DNA of 64,000 nt from Acidimicrobiaceae bacterium. GTDB lineage: Bacteria > Actinomycetota > Acidimicrobiia > Acidimicrobiales > Ilumatobacteraceae. Made by a program: the position numbers and the translations under genes. The stretch spans positions 128,501 through 192,500 of the forward strand of contig JADKGZ010000005.1 of the NCBI GenBank assembly GCA_016722025.1, in the 5' to 3' direction. The notes below the pieces were generated by a model that worked only from the letters and a program-made list of their open reading frames with translations, was not told the DNA's origin and did not search any database. Shown in pieces: positions 38,186-46,709 of the stretch (positions are counted from its first letter, which is position 1; every line of letters begins with the position of its first letter).

Positions 38186-39660
38186 ACCCTGCGCCCACGC
38201 CGGCGCCTCTGGTCGCTCGGGTCGTCCCCGACCTCACCGGGCTGGACAAGCAGTTCGACTACCTCGTGCCTGCCTCCCTTCGCGATCGCATCGCGGTGGG
38301 CTCGCTGGTGCGCGTACCGCTCCACGGGCGACGGATCGGGGGCTGGGTGGTGGCGCTGGGCCCGCCCGACGAGGCGATGCCGGTGGAGCGGCTGGTCGAG
38401 ATCGCCAAGTTCTCCTCGGTAGGGCCGTCGGCAGCGATGCTCGAGCTCGCTCGCTGGGCCGCCATGCGGTGGGGTGCTCATCGGCTGCGCCCCTTCCTCG
38501 TGGCAGCGTCGCCCCCCGCGATGGTGGTGGCGGTGGTGGTGGGCGGTCGCAGCGCGGTGTGGGCGCCGTGTCCCCACCTGCACAGCGTGGTCGTGCTCGA
38601 CGAGCACGACGAGTCGTTGCAGGAGGAGCGCACACCCACGTGGCATGCGCGCGACGTGGCCATCGAGCGCGCCGCGAGAGCTGGGGCTGCCTGCGTGCTG
38701 GTGTCGCCGATACCCACTGCCACCGCGCTGCGCTGGGCCGGCGACCGGGTGGTCGAGCCCTCCGTGTCCGACGCCGTGGCCGGGTGGCCGTTCATCGACA
38801 TCTTCGACCGAACCGACGAGGAGCCGTGGAAGCGATCGCTGGTGAGCTCCGCGCTCATCCGGCACCTCCGCGATGCCGGCCAGCGTGTGGTGTGCGTGAT
38901 CAACACCGCCGGTCGGGCGCGCCTGCTGGCCTGCCGATCGTGCCGTGCGCTGCAGCGCTGTGCGCGATGCGACGCGGCAGTCTCGCAGAGCGACGACGGG
39001 CGCTTGCTGTGCAGGCGTTGCGCCACCATCAGGCCGCTGGTGTGCCAGCAGTGCGGGTCGAGTGCGATGGCGGTCGTGAAGCCCGGCGTCACGCGCCTGC
39101 GCGAAGAGCTGGAGGCAGCGGCAGGCCGACCGGTCGTGTCGGTCACCGGCGACACGGCCGAACTGCCCATCGGCGACCTGTACGTGGGTACCGAGGCGGT
39201 GCTGCACCGGGTGCGCGGAGTGGATGTGGTGGCGTTCCTCGACTTCGACGCCGAGCTGTTCGCCCCTCGCTACCGCGCCGCCGAGCAGGCGATGGCGCTG
39301 CTGGTGCGTGCCGGGCGCCTGGTGGGGCCGCGTCGCGGTGGTGGCCGTGTGCTGGTGCAGACCTTCGCCCCGCAGCACGAGGTGCTGCAGGCCGCGCTGT
39401 TCGCGGATCCGCGCCGCGTGGCGATCAGCGAGCTCGCCCGGCGACGGCTGCTGGGCCTCCCGCCGTTCCGAGCACTCGCCGCGGTGGAAGGTGCCGCTGC
39501 CGAGGAGTTCGTCACCGCCACCGGGCTGGAGTACGCGACCACCGCGAAGGGCGCCCTCGTGCGTGCCGACACGTGGGAGGCGCTGGGGCAGGCGTTGGCC
39601 GACACACCTCGGCCGAAGGGTTCGCGCCTGCGCGTGGAGGTGGATCCGCCGCGTCAGTGA
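38182..39660 (+). CDS. priA: PriA-like primosomal protein lacking helicase motifs
   Basis: 492 residues instead of about 730. The N-terminal DNA-binding domain (DKQFDYLVPASLRDRIAVGSLVRVPL) and the zinc-binding Cys clusters (CRSCRALQRCARCD and CRRCATIRPLVCQQCG) are present. Walker A and the DEAH-type motif of true PriA are not. Shortened PriA of this kind is known in actinobacteria and is thought not to be an active helicase. It may still recognise stalled forks and load replication proteins. GTG 38182 overlaps metK, and the stop overlaps the convergent methyltransferase gene by 7 bp. Confidence 0.88.
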   Translation: MNPAPTPAPLVARVVPDLTGLDKQFDYLVPASLRDRIAVGSLVRVPLHGRRIGGWVVALGPPDEAMPVERLVEIAKFSSVGPSAAMLELARWAAMRWGAHRLRPFLVAASPPAMVVAVVVGGRSAVWAPCPHLHSVVVLDEHDESLQEERTPTWHARDVAIERAARAGAACVLVSPIPTATALRWAGDRVVEPSVSDAVAGWPFIDIFDRTDEEPWKRSLVSSALIRHLRDAGQRVVCVINTAGRARLLACRSCRALQRCARCDAAVSQSDDGRLLCRRCATIRPLVCQQCGSSAMAVVKPGVTRLREELEAAAGRPVVSVTGDTAELPIGDLYVGTEAVLHRVRGVDVVAFLDFDAELFAPRYRAAEQAMALLVRAGRLVGPRRGGGRVLVQTFAPQHEVLQAALFADPRRVAISELARRRLLGLPPFRALAAVEGAAAEEFVTATGLEYATTAKGALVRADTWEALGQALADTPRPKGSRLRVEVDPPRQ

Positions 39661-40256
39661 GTCGCGTGCAGGATGCGGTATCCCGACGAGGAGGCCAGCC
39701 GAGTGGTGGGGTAGCCCTGCCCGCTGAGCCAGGCCTGCAGCGAGTCGCTGCCGAGGTGCTTGTGCACCACCAGCACCACTTCGCCTGCGGGGGACAGGCG
39801 GCTCAGCCAGCGCAGCAGCATCGCGTGGAGCGCAGGCTTGCCGATGCGGATGGCCGGATTGCTCCAGATCGTGTCGAACGTCACGTCGGCCGGCACGTCG
39901 TCGGGGCTGCACACGTTCACGTTGGTGAGGCCGTTGCGCTCGGCGTTGCTGCGGCACAGATCGCGAGCACGTTCGTTGACATCGACGGCCCACACGGTGG
40001 CGGCGGGGCAGCGGCGCGCCATGGTGAGCGCGATCGCGCCGGTACCACTGCCGATGTCGAGCAGGTTGCCGGTGGGTGCCGGTGCGGGTGCCCGCAGCAG
40101 CAGCAGCTTCGTCCCGGCATCGATGCGGTCGTAGCCGAACACCCCGCGATCGGTCGTCAGCGCCAGCTGCAGGTCGGGCAGCAGCAGTTGTACCACCCTC
40201 GGCGACGAGTCGGTGGTGGGTTCCTCGTCGAAGTAGTGCGAACCGGGCGCGGTCAT
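39654..40256 (-). CDS. Class I SAM-dependent methyltransferase (RsmC/RlmG-like)
   Basis: A 200-residue methyltransferase. LLDIGSGTGAIAL is the SAM-binding motif I, VWAVDVNERARDL motif II, and IWSNPAIRIGKP replaces the NPPF-type catalytic motif of RsmC-like base methyltransferases (second Pro is Ala). The preceding GVFGYDRIDAGTKLLL also fits the RsmC C-terminal domain. It probably modifies a guanine in rRNA, but the substrate is inferred. It is convergent with priA. Confidence 0.8.
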   Translation of the reverse strand: MTAPGSHYFDEEPTTDSSPRVVQLLLPDLQLALTTDRGVFGYDRIDAGTKLLLLRAPAPAPTGNLLDIGSGTGAIALTMARRCPAATVWAVDVNERARDLCRSNAERNGLTNVNVCSPDDVPADVTFDTIWSNPAIRIGKPALHAMLLRWLSRLSPAGEVVLVVHKHLGSDSLQAWLSGQGYPTTRLASSSGYRILHATH

Positions 40257-40335
40257 GGCGAGTGTTCATCGTACGAGGCACGGTGTCGTGCGCGCTGTGG
40301 CCCGGGCACGCAGACGTGCCTGTTGCACGGGTCGC

Positions 40336-40341
40336 TAGCCT
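40336..40341 (+). promoter_or_regulatory. -10 element of def
   Basis: TAGCCT, 8 nt before ATG 40350; no Shine-Dalgarno between. Confidence 0.5.
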
Positions 40342-40349
40342 TGCAGCTC

Positions 40350-40877
40350 ATGGCGTACGAGATCCGCACCTACGGCGACCCGGTGTTGAAGTCGCAGGCT
40401 TCGGCCATCACCGAGATCAACGGCAAGGTGGCGCGTCTCGTCGACGACATGTTCGAGACGTTGTACGACAGCGACTCCGGCATCGCGCTGGCGGCGCCAC
40501 AGATCGGTGTGCAGAAGCAGATCGTGGTGTGGGACATCGACGATCAGCCGATGGCACTCATCAACCCCGTGGTGGTGGAGAGCGATGGCGAGTGGGTGTA
40601 CAGCGAAGGTTGTCTCAGCATCCCCGAGCTGTACGTCGACATCCTGCGCCCCAACCAGGTGCTCGTGCGTGGGCTCGACATCGACGGCAACGAAGTGGAG
40701 ATCGAGGCCGACGAGCTGATGGGTCGCATGTTCCAGCACGAGATCGACCACCTCAACGGTGTGCTGATGTTCGACCGGATGACACCCGATCAGCGCAAAG
40801 CCGCGATGACCGACTACCGCAAGCTGCAGGAAACAGCGGCGGCGCCAGCCCCGCGCCGTCGCCTGCGCTTGTCGTGA
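40350..40877 (+). CDS. def: Peptide deformylase
   Basis: Removes the formyl group from nascent proteins; metal-dependent. The three motifs are GIALAAPQIG, EGCLSIP (metal Cys) and QHEIDHLNG (two metal His and catalytic Glu). It has 175 residues. It is followed by fmt, which adds the formyl group to initiator tRNA, 31 bp downstream. Confidence 0.97.
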   Translation: MAYEIRTYGDPVLKSQASAITEINGKVARLVDDMFETLYDSDSGIALAAPQIGVQKQIVVWDIDDQPMALINPVVVESDGEWVYSEGCLSIPELYVDILRPNQVLVRGLDIDGNEVEIEADELMGRMFQHEIDHLNGVLMFDRMTPDQRKAAMTDYRKLQETAAAPAPRRRLRLS

Positions 40878-40908
40878 TCGCCGGTACCGAGCGCGGCGCG
40901 AGCCTCGC

Positions 40909-41739
40909 GTGAGGTTGGCCTACTTCGGGACGCCGGCGATGGCGGTGCCGTCACTCACCGCTCTTGTCGCTGCCGGCCACGAGGTCGCGATCGTCGTCAC
41001 ACGTGTCGACAAGCGCCGTGGCCGCGGTGGTGAGCTGAGCCCTTCGCCGGTGAAGCAGGCCGCACTGGCCCTCGGGCTGCCGGTCAGCCACGACGTCGAC
41101 GACGTGCTGGGCAAGGGCATCGAGTTGGGCGTGGTGGTCGCGTTCGGCCAACTGATCAAGCCGCACGTGCTGGCCGAGGTGCCGATGGTGAACTCGCACT
41201 TCTCGCTGCTGCCGCGCTGGCGTGGTGCTGCGCCGGTGGAACGAGCCGTGCTCGCCGGCGATGCGGAGACCGGTGTGTGCCTGATGCAGTTGGAGGAAGG
41301 CCTCGACACCGGCGGGGTGTACGACACCGTACGAGTGCCGATCGGCGCCGCGATGACGGCCGACGAGCTGCGCCGCGAGCTGGTGGCCGCCGGCTGCGAG
41401 CAGCTGGTGCGCTGCCTGGCAGGGCCGCTGCCAACGCCGACGCCGCAGGTGGGCGAGCCGCTGTACGCCGCCAAGATCACGCCCGACGACCTTCGAATCC
41501 GGTGGGCGCAGGGTGCGCAGCAGATCGATCGTGTCATCCGCCTCGGCGGTGCCTGGACGACGTTTCGCGAGAAGCGGGTCAAGGTGCTGTCTGCCACGCT
41601 CGACAGCTCGGCACGTGTGGCCCCGTGCCCGGTGGCAGGGCTGACGTTGCAGAGCGTGCAGCCAGAGGGCAAAGGCCCGATGCCGTTCGCCGACTTCGCT
41701 CGTGGGGCCCGCCCCGCAGCGGCCGAGTGGTTCGTGTGA
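40909..41739 (+). CDS. fmt: Methionyl-tRNA formyltransferase
   Basis: Formylates initiator Met-tRNA using 10-formyl-THF. FGTPAMAVPSL starts the Rossmann domain, NSHFSLLPRWRGAAP carries the Asn and His of the active site, and QLEEGLDTGGVYD the Asp. The C-terminal tRNA-binding domain follows from KITPDDLRIRWAQ. It has 276 residues, slightly short. It starts with GTG 40909 and overlaps rsmB by 4 bp. Confidence 0.95.
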   Translation: MRLAYFGTPAMAVPSLTALVAAGHEVAIVVTRVDKRRGRGGELSPSPVKQAALALGLPVSHDVDDVLGKGIELGVVVAFGQLIKPHVLAEVPMVNSHFSLLPRWRGAAPVERAVLAGDAETGVCLMQLEEGLDTGGVYDTVRVPIGAAMTADELRRELVAAGCEQLVRCLAGPLPTPTPQVGEPLYAAKITPDDLRIRWAQGAQQIDRVIRLGGAWTTFREKRVKVLSATLDSSARVAPCPVAGLTLQSVQPEGKGPMPFADFARGARPAAAEWFV

Positions 41740-42839
41740 ACGCCCGCCTCGTTGCCTTTCGCTGCTTGCAACGCATCGATCACGAGGGCGCCTACGCCAA
41801 CATCGTGCTGTCGGCAGAGCAGGGTCGCAGCAAGCTGGTGGAGCGCGATCGCAAGTTCGTCACCGAGCTCGTGTACGGCACCACCCGCATGCGCCGGGCG
41901 TGCGATGCGCTGGTCGATCGCTTCGTCTCCAGCACGCCCTCACCCGAGGTGCGTACCGTGCTGCGGTTGGGCGCGTACCAGCTTCACTTTGCCGGGGTGC
42001 CCGCCCATGCGGCGGTGGGCGAAACGGGTGGAACTGGCACCGAAGCGCGCCCGCGGGTTCGTGAATGCCGTGCTGCGGCGTGTTGCCAACACGCCGATGG
42101 TCTGGCCGTCGGAAGCAGTGCGGCTCAGCTACCCCGATTGGATCTTCGAGCGCCTGGTCGCCGAGCTCGGCCACGACGACGCGATCGCCACGCTCACCAC
42201 GATGAACGAGGCCCCACCGGTCAGCGAGCGCGACGACGGGTACATCCAGGATCTCGGGTCGCAGTGGGTGGCGGCCGCCGTGCCCGCCCGCGAGGGCGAC
42301 CTCGTGCTCGACGTGTGCGCCGCGCCCGGCGGCAAGGCCACCGGCATCGCCACCACCGGGGCCACGGTCGTCGCTGCCGACCTGCAGCCGCAACGCGTCG
42401 GCCTGATCGTGGAGAACGCCGATCGACTGGGCACGCGCGACGTCGTCGTGTTGGTGGCGGACGCCACGCGACCGCCGTTCGCCGGTGCCTCGTTCGACCA
42501 CGTGCCGATCGATGCACCTGCAGCGGCCTGGGCACCTTGCGCCGGAGGGCCGACGCCCGCTGGCGCATCACGCCAGGCGACGTCAACGACCTGGTCGCGC
42601 TGCAGCAGCGCATCCTCGACGCCTGCGCGCCGCTGGTGAAACCCGGGGGTTCGCTCGTCTACAGCGTCTGCACCCTGCTGAGCGCCGAGTCGATCGGCCA
42701 CACGATGCCCTCCGGGTTCACGCCGATCACAGATCGGCCAGAAGGGGAGTGGCGAGGCTTCCTCGACGGCTGGCGCGTGCTGCCCCACGACGCGGACACC
42801 GACGGCATGATCCTGCTCCGGTACCGCCGCACCGCCTGA
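41736..42839 (+). CDS. rsmB: 16S rRNA m5C967 methyltransferase RsmB (frameshifted)
   Basis: An N-terminal NusB-like RNA-binding domain (NIVLSAEQGRSKLVERDRKF region) is followed by the methyltransferase domain: LVLDVCAAPGGKATGIA (motif I), DLQPQRVGLI, VADATRPPF and VYSVCTL (general Cys). Near 42027 one extra G shifts the frame, and near 42520 one missing C shifts it back. The second site is exactly in the catalytic DAPCSGLGTLRR motif, so the Cys is lost in the raw reading. Both shifts look like errors in G/C runs. def-fmt-rsmB is a conserved order. Confidence 0.9.
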   Translation: MNARLVAFRCLQRIDHEGAYANIVLSAEQGRSKLVERDRKFVTELVYGTTRMRRACDALVDRFVSSTPSPEVRTVLRLGAYQLHFAGVPAHAAVGETGGTGTEARPRVRECRAAACCQHADGLAVGSSAAQLPRLDLRAPGRRARPRRRDRHAHHDERGPTGQRARRRVHPGSRVAVGGGRRARPRGRPRARRVRRARRQGHRHRHHRGHGRRCRPAAATRRPDRGERRSTGHARRRRVGGGRHATAVRRCLVRPRADRCTCSGLGTLRRRADARWRITPGDVNDLVALQQRILDACAPLVKPGGSLVYSVCTLLSAESIGHTMPSGFTPITDRPEGEWRGFLDGWRVLPHDADTDGMILLRYRRTA

Positions 42840-42852
42840 GCGCGCGCAGCGA

Positions 42853-43668
42853 TCAGGTGGCGGCGCCGGCCACCACGAACGCGCCGGTGCGGGTGTCGAT
42901 CCGCATCCGGCCGCCGCCGTCGAAGACCGCCTGGTCGAGGACAGCCCGCAGGTGCGTTCGCTGCGCATCGTCGGCCAGCTGCCCTGGCGGGAACGACGTG
43001 GCGTAGGCCAGCAGATCGTCGACGCTGGTGACCATGAGCGCATTGACGAACGTGTGCCACACGATCGAACCGAAGATGCCGCGAAGCATCGCCTCCGCCG
43101 GGTCGATGCCGAAGACCTCGTTGAGTCGCTGTTCGAACGGGCCGGTCGCCTCGGCGATCGCGGCATTGAGCTGGTGCATGTGCCCCGGCGAGTTGGTGGC
43201 GACGAGCGCGCACCCCCCGGGGCGCAGAACACGCCGGAACTCTCGCAGAGCCGCCGCCGGATCGGGCACGTGGTACAGCATGTGGTTGGCAACCACGAGG
43301 TCGAACGAGTCGTCGTCGAAGGGCAACGACTGCGCATCGCACGTCGCCCCGCTGGGCGCTGCATAGCCGTGGCCGGCGACGGCAGCGAGCGCCTCGCCGA
43401 CCATGCCCGCGGAGCTGTCGGCAAGGGTGATTCGCAGCGACCGCGACAGCGTCGGGTTGTCCCAGAACCTGGCCGTACCGCAACCGACGTCCAACACCGT
43501 CTCGACGGCTGGCCAGTCGACGAGCGCTGCTTCCCAATGCCGGAACGGCTCGGCTGCCGTGCCGTACACGTCGTGGAGGCCCGACCGTGCCGCAAGGTTG
43601 CGCCCGGTTGCGTACTGCACGCTGCGCACGTACTCGGGGTCGCGGAGCAGGTCATCGGCCGAGGTCAC
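42853..43668 (-). CDS. Class I SAM-dependent methyltransferase (UbiE/Methyltransf_11 type)
   Basis: A 271-residue small-molecule-type methyltransferase. VLDVGCGTARFW is motif I, SLPFDDDSFDLVVANHMLYH motif II/post II, and LREFRRVLRPGGCALVATNS the next strand. The substrate is not known. GTG 43668 was chosen because a TACTGT hexamer ends 7 nt before it; upstream in-frame codons would extend the protein by up to 21 residues. It is divergent from moaB, with both promoters within 60 bp, and convergent with rsmB. Confidence 0.83.
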   Translation of the reverse strand: MTSADDLLRDPEYVRSVQYATGRNLAARSGLHDVYGTAAEPFRHWEAALVDWPAVETVLDVGCGTARFWDNPTLSRSLRITLADSSAGMVGEALAAVAGHGYAAPSGATCDAQSLPFDDDSFDLVVANHMLYHVPDPAAALREFRRVLRPGGCALVATNSPGHMHQLNAAIAEATGPFEQRLNEVFGIDPAEAMLRGIFGSIVWHTFVNALMVTSVDDLLAYATSFPPGQLADDAQRTHLRAVLDQAVFDGGGRMRIDTRTGAFVVAGAAT

Positions 43669-43675
43669 GCGTTCG

Positions 43676-43681
43676 ACAGTA
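43676..43681 (-). promoter_or_regulatory. -10 element of the methyltransferase gene
   Basis: TACTGT on the minus strand, 7 nt before GTG 43668. Confidence 0.5.
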
Positions 43682-43720
43682 CCCCGGGTGCCGATGTGCG
43701 TGCTGCCGGCAGAACTCCGG

Positions 43721-43726
43721 TACCGT
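43721..43726 (+). promoter_or_regulatory. -10 element of moaB
   Basis: TACCGT, 7 nt before ATG 43734; probable leaderless transcript. Confidence 0.5.
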
Positions 43727-43733
43727 CGCACGC

Positions 43734-44216
43734 ATGGGCGAACAGCATCGACTGCAGGCGAAGGTGCTCACCGTCAGCGATGGAGTCGTCGCGGGTACTC
43801 GAGTCGATTCCAGTGGTGCCGCACTGGTGCAGTTGCTGCACGCCAACGGGTTCGAAGTGATCTCGCAAACCGTCGTTGCCGACGGCGCCGACAACGTCGC
43901 TGCCGCACTCACCGAGCTTGCGGAAGGGTTCGCCGGATTGGTGGTGAGCACCGGGGGCACCGGGTTCGCTCCTCGCGATCAGTCACCCGAGGGAACCCGG
44001 CTGGTCATCCAGCGCGAGGCACCCGGCCTGGCCGAAGCGATGCGGCTGGTGAACCCGTTGGGCCGGTTGTCGCGAGGCATCGTCGGCATACGCGGCGAGG
44101 CCATCATCTGCAACACGCCGGGTTCGCCGAAAGGATGCGTCGAACAGCTCAGCGCCATCCTCGACGTGTTGCCGCACGCGCTGCGCCTGCTCGCCGACCA
44201 GCCCGCCCCGCACTGA
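43734..44216 (+). CDS. moaB: Molybdopterin-binding protein MoaB/MogA
   Basis: A 160-residue protein that adenylates molybdopterin during molybdenum cofactor synthesis. VLTVSDGVVAGTRVDSSGA and LVVSTGGTGFAPRDQSPEGT contain the family motifs (TGGTG and the following Asp), and LSRGIVGIRG and NTPGSPKG are the C-terminal loops. Apart from the broken mobA piece at 6.1 kb, no other cofactor genes are in the window. It precedes a GT2 gene by 1 bp. Confidence 0.92.
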   Translation: MGEQHRLQAKVLTVSDGVVAGTRVDSSGAALVQLLHANGFEVISQTVVADGADNVAAALTELAEGFAGLVVSTGGTGFAPRDQSPEGTRLVIQREAPGLAEAMRLVNPLGRLSRGIVGIRGEAIICNTPGSPKGCVEQLSAILDVLPHALRLLADQPAPH

Positions 44217-44217
44217 C

Positions 44218-45324
44218 ATGGCTCGGGTTGGTGAGCGGCCGGGGTCCGCGGAACTGCCGGAGCACCCGCTGGTCTCCGTCATCATTCCGTGCTACGACCG
44301 GCTCGACCTCACCAAGCGGTGCCTTGCCGCACTCGCTGCCGCAACCGACGATGTCGAGATCGAGCTGGTGCTGATCGACAACGGGTCCACCGACGGCACC
44401 ACCGACTACCTGCGGTCCATCGCCGGGCCGAAGTGCCAGGTGCACATCAACGACGCGAACCTCAACTTCGCCGGCGCATGCAACCAGGGCCTCACCCTGG
44501 CCCACGCCCCGTACACGCTGTTGCTCAACAACGACACCGAGGTGACGCCGGGGTTCCTGACGCCGCTGCTGTCGGTGCTGCGCACCCAGCACGACGTGGG
44601 GATCGTCGGCTCGAAGCTGTTGTACCCCGATGGCACCGTGCAGCACGCAGGAGTCGTGCTGCGGCACCACAACCCTGGCGAGCTGCTGTCGTTCGATCAC
44701 GTCTACAACGGGTGGTCGGCAGATGCCCCCTGTGTCAATCGGCTGCGCGACTTGCAGGTGGTCACCGCCGCCTGTGCGCTGCTCCCCACCGAGCTGGGCC
44801 TGCGCTTCCAAGGCTTCGACACCCGGTTTCGGAACTCCTGCGAGGACGTCGATCTCTGCTTGCGAATGAAGGTCGAGGGCTTCCGGGTGGTCTACGAGCC
44901 CGCCAGCGTCGTCGTGCACCACGAGTCACAGACCCCGGGGCGTCACGATGCAGATTGGGAGAACCTGCTGCACCTGTCGCACCTGTGGGCGGGCAAGGTC
45001 GCTGCCGATGAGAGCGCTGTCTACCGCGACGACGGGTACGCCGACCTGGCCGAGCTCGCCGAACGGAGCGCTCGAATGCGAGCGGTGGTTGGACGGTTCG
45101 AGCGGCTCGAGGGCATCTACGGCCCAGCCCAGCCGACCGGGTGGCAGGCAGAGGTTGCACTCGTGCCCCGCTGGGCGACCCGTGCTCAGCGCAAGGAGCT
45201 CGAGCGGCGGCACGAGGAGATGCGCAGCACCGTGATCGATGCGCATGCGGTGGCGACGGCCGCCATGTCGATCGCGCTGCGCTCGGCCAAACACCTCGCC
45301 AGCCTGCCGCCTGCCCGCCGGTAG
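44218..45324 (+). CDS. Family 2 glycosyltransferase
   Basis: A 368-residue cytosolic GT-A fold transferase. VSVIIPCYDRLDLTKRCL is the nucleotide-sugar start, LVLIDNGSTDGT the first Asp motif, LLNNDTEVTPGF the DxD-like metal site, and FRNSCEDVDLCLRMK the catalytic-base region (ED). The style resembles rhamnosyl- or O-antigen-type transferases (GT2, WcaA-like). Acceptor and sugar are unknown, and no capsule or LPS-like cluster surrounds it. It has no membrane helix. Its TAG stop forms the start of the hisG -10 hexamer. Confidence 0.88.
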   Translation: MARVGERPGSAELPEHPLVSVIIPCYDRLDLTKRCLAALAAATDDVEIELVLIDNGSTDGTTDYLRSIAGPKCQVHINDANLNFAGACNQGLTLAHAPYTLLLNNDTEVTPGFLTPLLSVLRTQHDVGIVGSKLLYPDGTVQHAGVVLRHHNPGELLSFDHVYNGWSADAPCVNRLRDLQVVTAACALLPTELGLRFQGFDTRFRNSCEDVDLCLRMKVEGFRVVYEPASVVVHHESQTPGRHDADWENLLHLSHLWAGKVAADESAVYRDDGYADLAELAERSARMRAVVGRFERLEGIYGPAQPTGWQAEVALVPRWATRAQRKELERRHEEMRSTVIDAHAVATAAMSIALRSAKHLASLPPARR

Positions 45325-45327
45325 TCT
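45322..45327 (+). promoter_or_regulatory. -10 element of hisG (begins with the upstream stop codon)
   Basis: TAGTCT, 7 nt before GTG 45335. Its TAG ends the GT2 gene. Confidence 0.45.
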
Positions 45328-45334
45328 CGACGCC

Positions 45335-46210
45335 GTGCTGAAACTCGTGTTGCCCAAAGGATCGCTGGAGAAGGCAACGCTCGAGCTCTTCGAAGCGGCC
45401 GATCTTCCGGTGGTTCGGTCGTCGTCGGTCGACTACAAGGCCTCGATCGCCGATCCACGCATCTCCGAGGTGCGCATCCTGCGGCCGCAGGAGATCCCCA
45501 CCTACGTGTCGGAGGGCCTGTTCGACATCGGTATCACCGGTCGCGATTGGGTGGAGGAGACCTCCAGCCAGATCGTCAGCCTCGGCGAGCTGAAGTACTC
45601 GAAAGCCACGTCGTTGCCGATCAAGGTGGTCGTTGCGGTCGCCGGCGACTCGCCCGTGCACCGAATCGAAGACCTGCCCCACGGCCTGCGTGTCAGCACC
45701 GAGTACCCCGAGCTCACCCGTCGCTTCTTCGCCGACAAGGGCATCGAAGCCGACATCCGCCTCAGCTACGGGGCCAGCGAGGCCAAGATCCCCGACATCG
45801 CCGATTGCATCGTCGACATCACCGAGACCGGTCGTGCCCTACGTGCCGCCGGCCTGCGCATCATCGGCGAGATCCTGCAGAGCTACACCGAGGTGGTTGC
45901 CAACCAAGCCGCGTTCGACGACCCGGTCAAGCGGCACGCGATGGGTCAACTGATGACCCTGCTCAATGGCACGCTCGACGCGCGTGGGCGGGTGCTGGTG
46001 AAGATGAACGTCGCCACCGACCAGTTGGCCGCGGTGCTGGCACTGCTGCCGTCGATGAAGGCGCCAACCGTCAACGAGCTCGCCGGCGATGGCGGCTATG
46101 CGGTGGAGACCGTGGTCTCCAAGACGCAGATCAACACGCTCATTCCCGAGTTGAAGGACGCCGGCGCAACGGGAATCCTGGAGCTGCCCATCTCCAAGAT
46201 CATCCCATGA
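45335..46210 (+). CDS. hisG: ATP phosphoribosyltransferase, long form
   Basis: The first step of histidine synthesis. It has 291 residues, so it is the long form with a C-terminal HisG_C regulatory domain and needs no HisZ. LKLVLPKGSLEKATLELF is the start, SEGLFDIGITGRDWVEE the substrate loop, and ADCIVDITETGRAL the PRPP-binding region. The C-terminal domain runs from MNVATDQLAAVLALLPSM to the end and would bind histidine. No other his genes are present. It overlaps the next small gene by 4 bp. Confidence 0.96.
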   Translation: MLKLVLPKGSLEKATLELFEAADLPVVRSSSVDYKASIADPRISEVRILRPQEIPTYVSEGLFDIGITGRDWVEETSSQIVSLGELKYSKATSLPIKVVVAVAGDSPVHRIEDLPHGLRVSTEYPELTRRFFADKGIEADIRLSYGASEAKIPDIADCIVDITETGRALRAAGLRIIGEILQSYTEVVANQAAFDDPVKRHAMGQLMTLLNGTLDARGRVLVKMNVATDQLAAVLALLPSMKAPTVNELAGDGGYAVETVVSKTQINTLIPELKDAGATGILELPISKIIP

Positions 46211-46413
46211 GCGCATCGCACGCCGGCACGGTGGTGGCATTCGACGCAGCAGTCGGGCTCGGCGAGGTGCAACGAAGTGACGGTCGGCGCTTTCCATTTC
46301 ACTGCATCGAACTGGCCGACGGCTCGCGCGCCATCGACGTCGCTACTGAGGTGACGTTCGTGCTGCTGTGCAAGCTCGGCCGCTACGAGGCCGCCGGCAT
46401 CACGCGCGCATGA
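46207..46413 (+). CDS. Small cold-shock-domain-like protein
   Basis: A 68-residue protein. GTVVAFDAAVGLGEVQRSDG and FPFHCIEL resemble the first strands and nucleic-acid-binding region of a cold-shock domain, though the aromatic RNP1 motif is degenerate. Such short proteins sit beside hisG in related actinobacteria as far as I recall. It is coupled by 4-bp overlaps to both hisG and the next gene. It may bind single-stranded nucleic acid; this is inference. Confidence 0.65.
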   Translation: MSASHAGTVVAFDAAVGLGEVQRSDGRRFPFHCIELADGSRAIDVATEVTFVLLCKLGRYEAAGITRA

Positions 46414-46709
46414 ACGACCGCGATCGGCACATCACCGACGTGATCCGGTCGCTGCGCGAAGGAGAAGTGGTCACCTACGGCGACATCGCCGAGGTCGCCG
46501 GCTATCCGCGGATGAGCCGACTGGTGGGTCGCATCCTGGCGACCACTGAGGACGATCTGCCCTGGTGGCGGGTGGTGAACGCGGCGGGTCGCCTGGTGCC
46601 GGGGCAGGAGCTCGAGCAGGCCGCGCTGCTGCGTGCAGAAGGAGCAACGGTGACCGACGGCCGAGTGCGACGGGCGCCCACCGGACGCTTCAGCCGCTCG
46701 CGCTCTTGA
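46410..46709 (+). CDS. Alkyltransferase-like protein (MGMT family without active Cys)
   Basis: A 99-residue protein with the DNA-binding domain of O6-alkylguanine-DNA alkyltransferases (VVTYGDIAEVAGYPRMSRLVGRI). At the active site, where MGMT has PCHRV, it reads WWRVVN, so there is no acceptor Cys. Such ATL proteins bind O6-alkylguanine and hand the lesion to nucleotide excision repair. The ATG overlaps the preceding gene by 4 bp, and the 3' end overlaps the convergent DUF1844 gene by 20 bp. Confidence 0.88.
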   Translation: MNDRDRHITDVIRSLREGEVVTYGDIAEVAGYPRMSRLVGRILATTEDDLPWWRVVNAAGRLVPGQELEQAALLRAEGATVTDGRVRRAPTGRFSRSRS

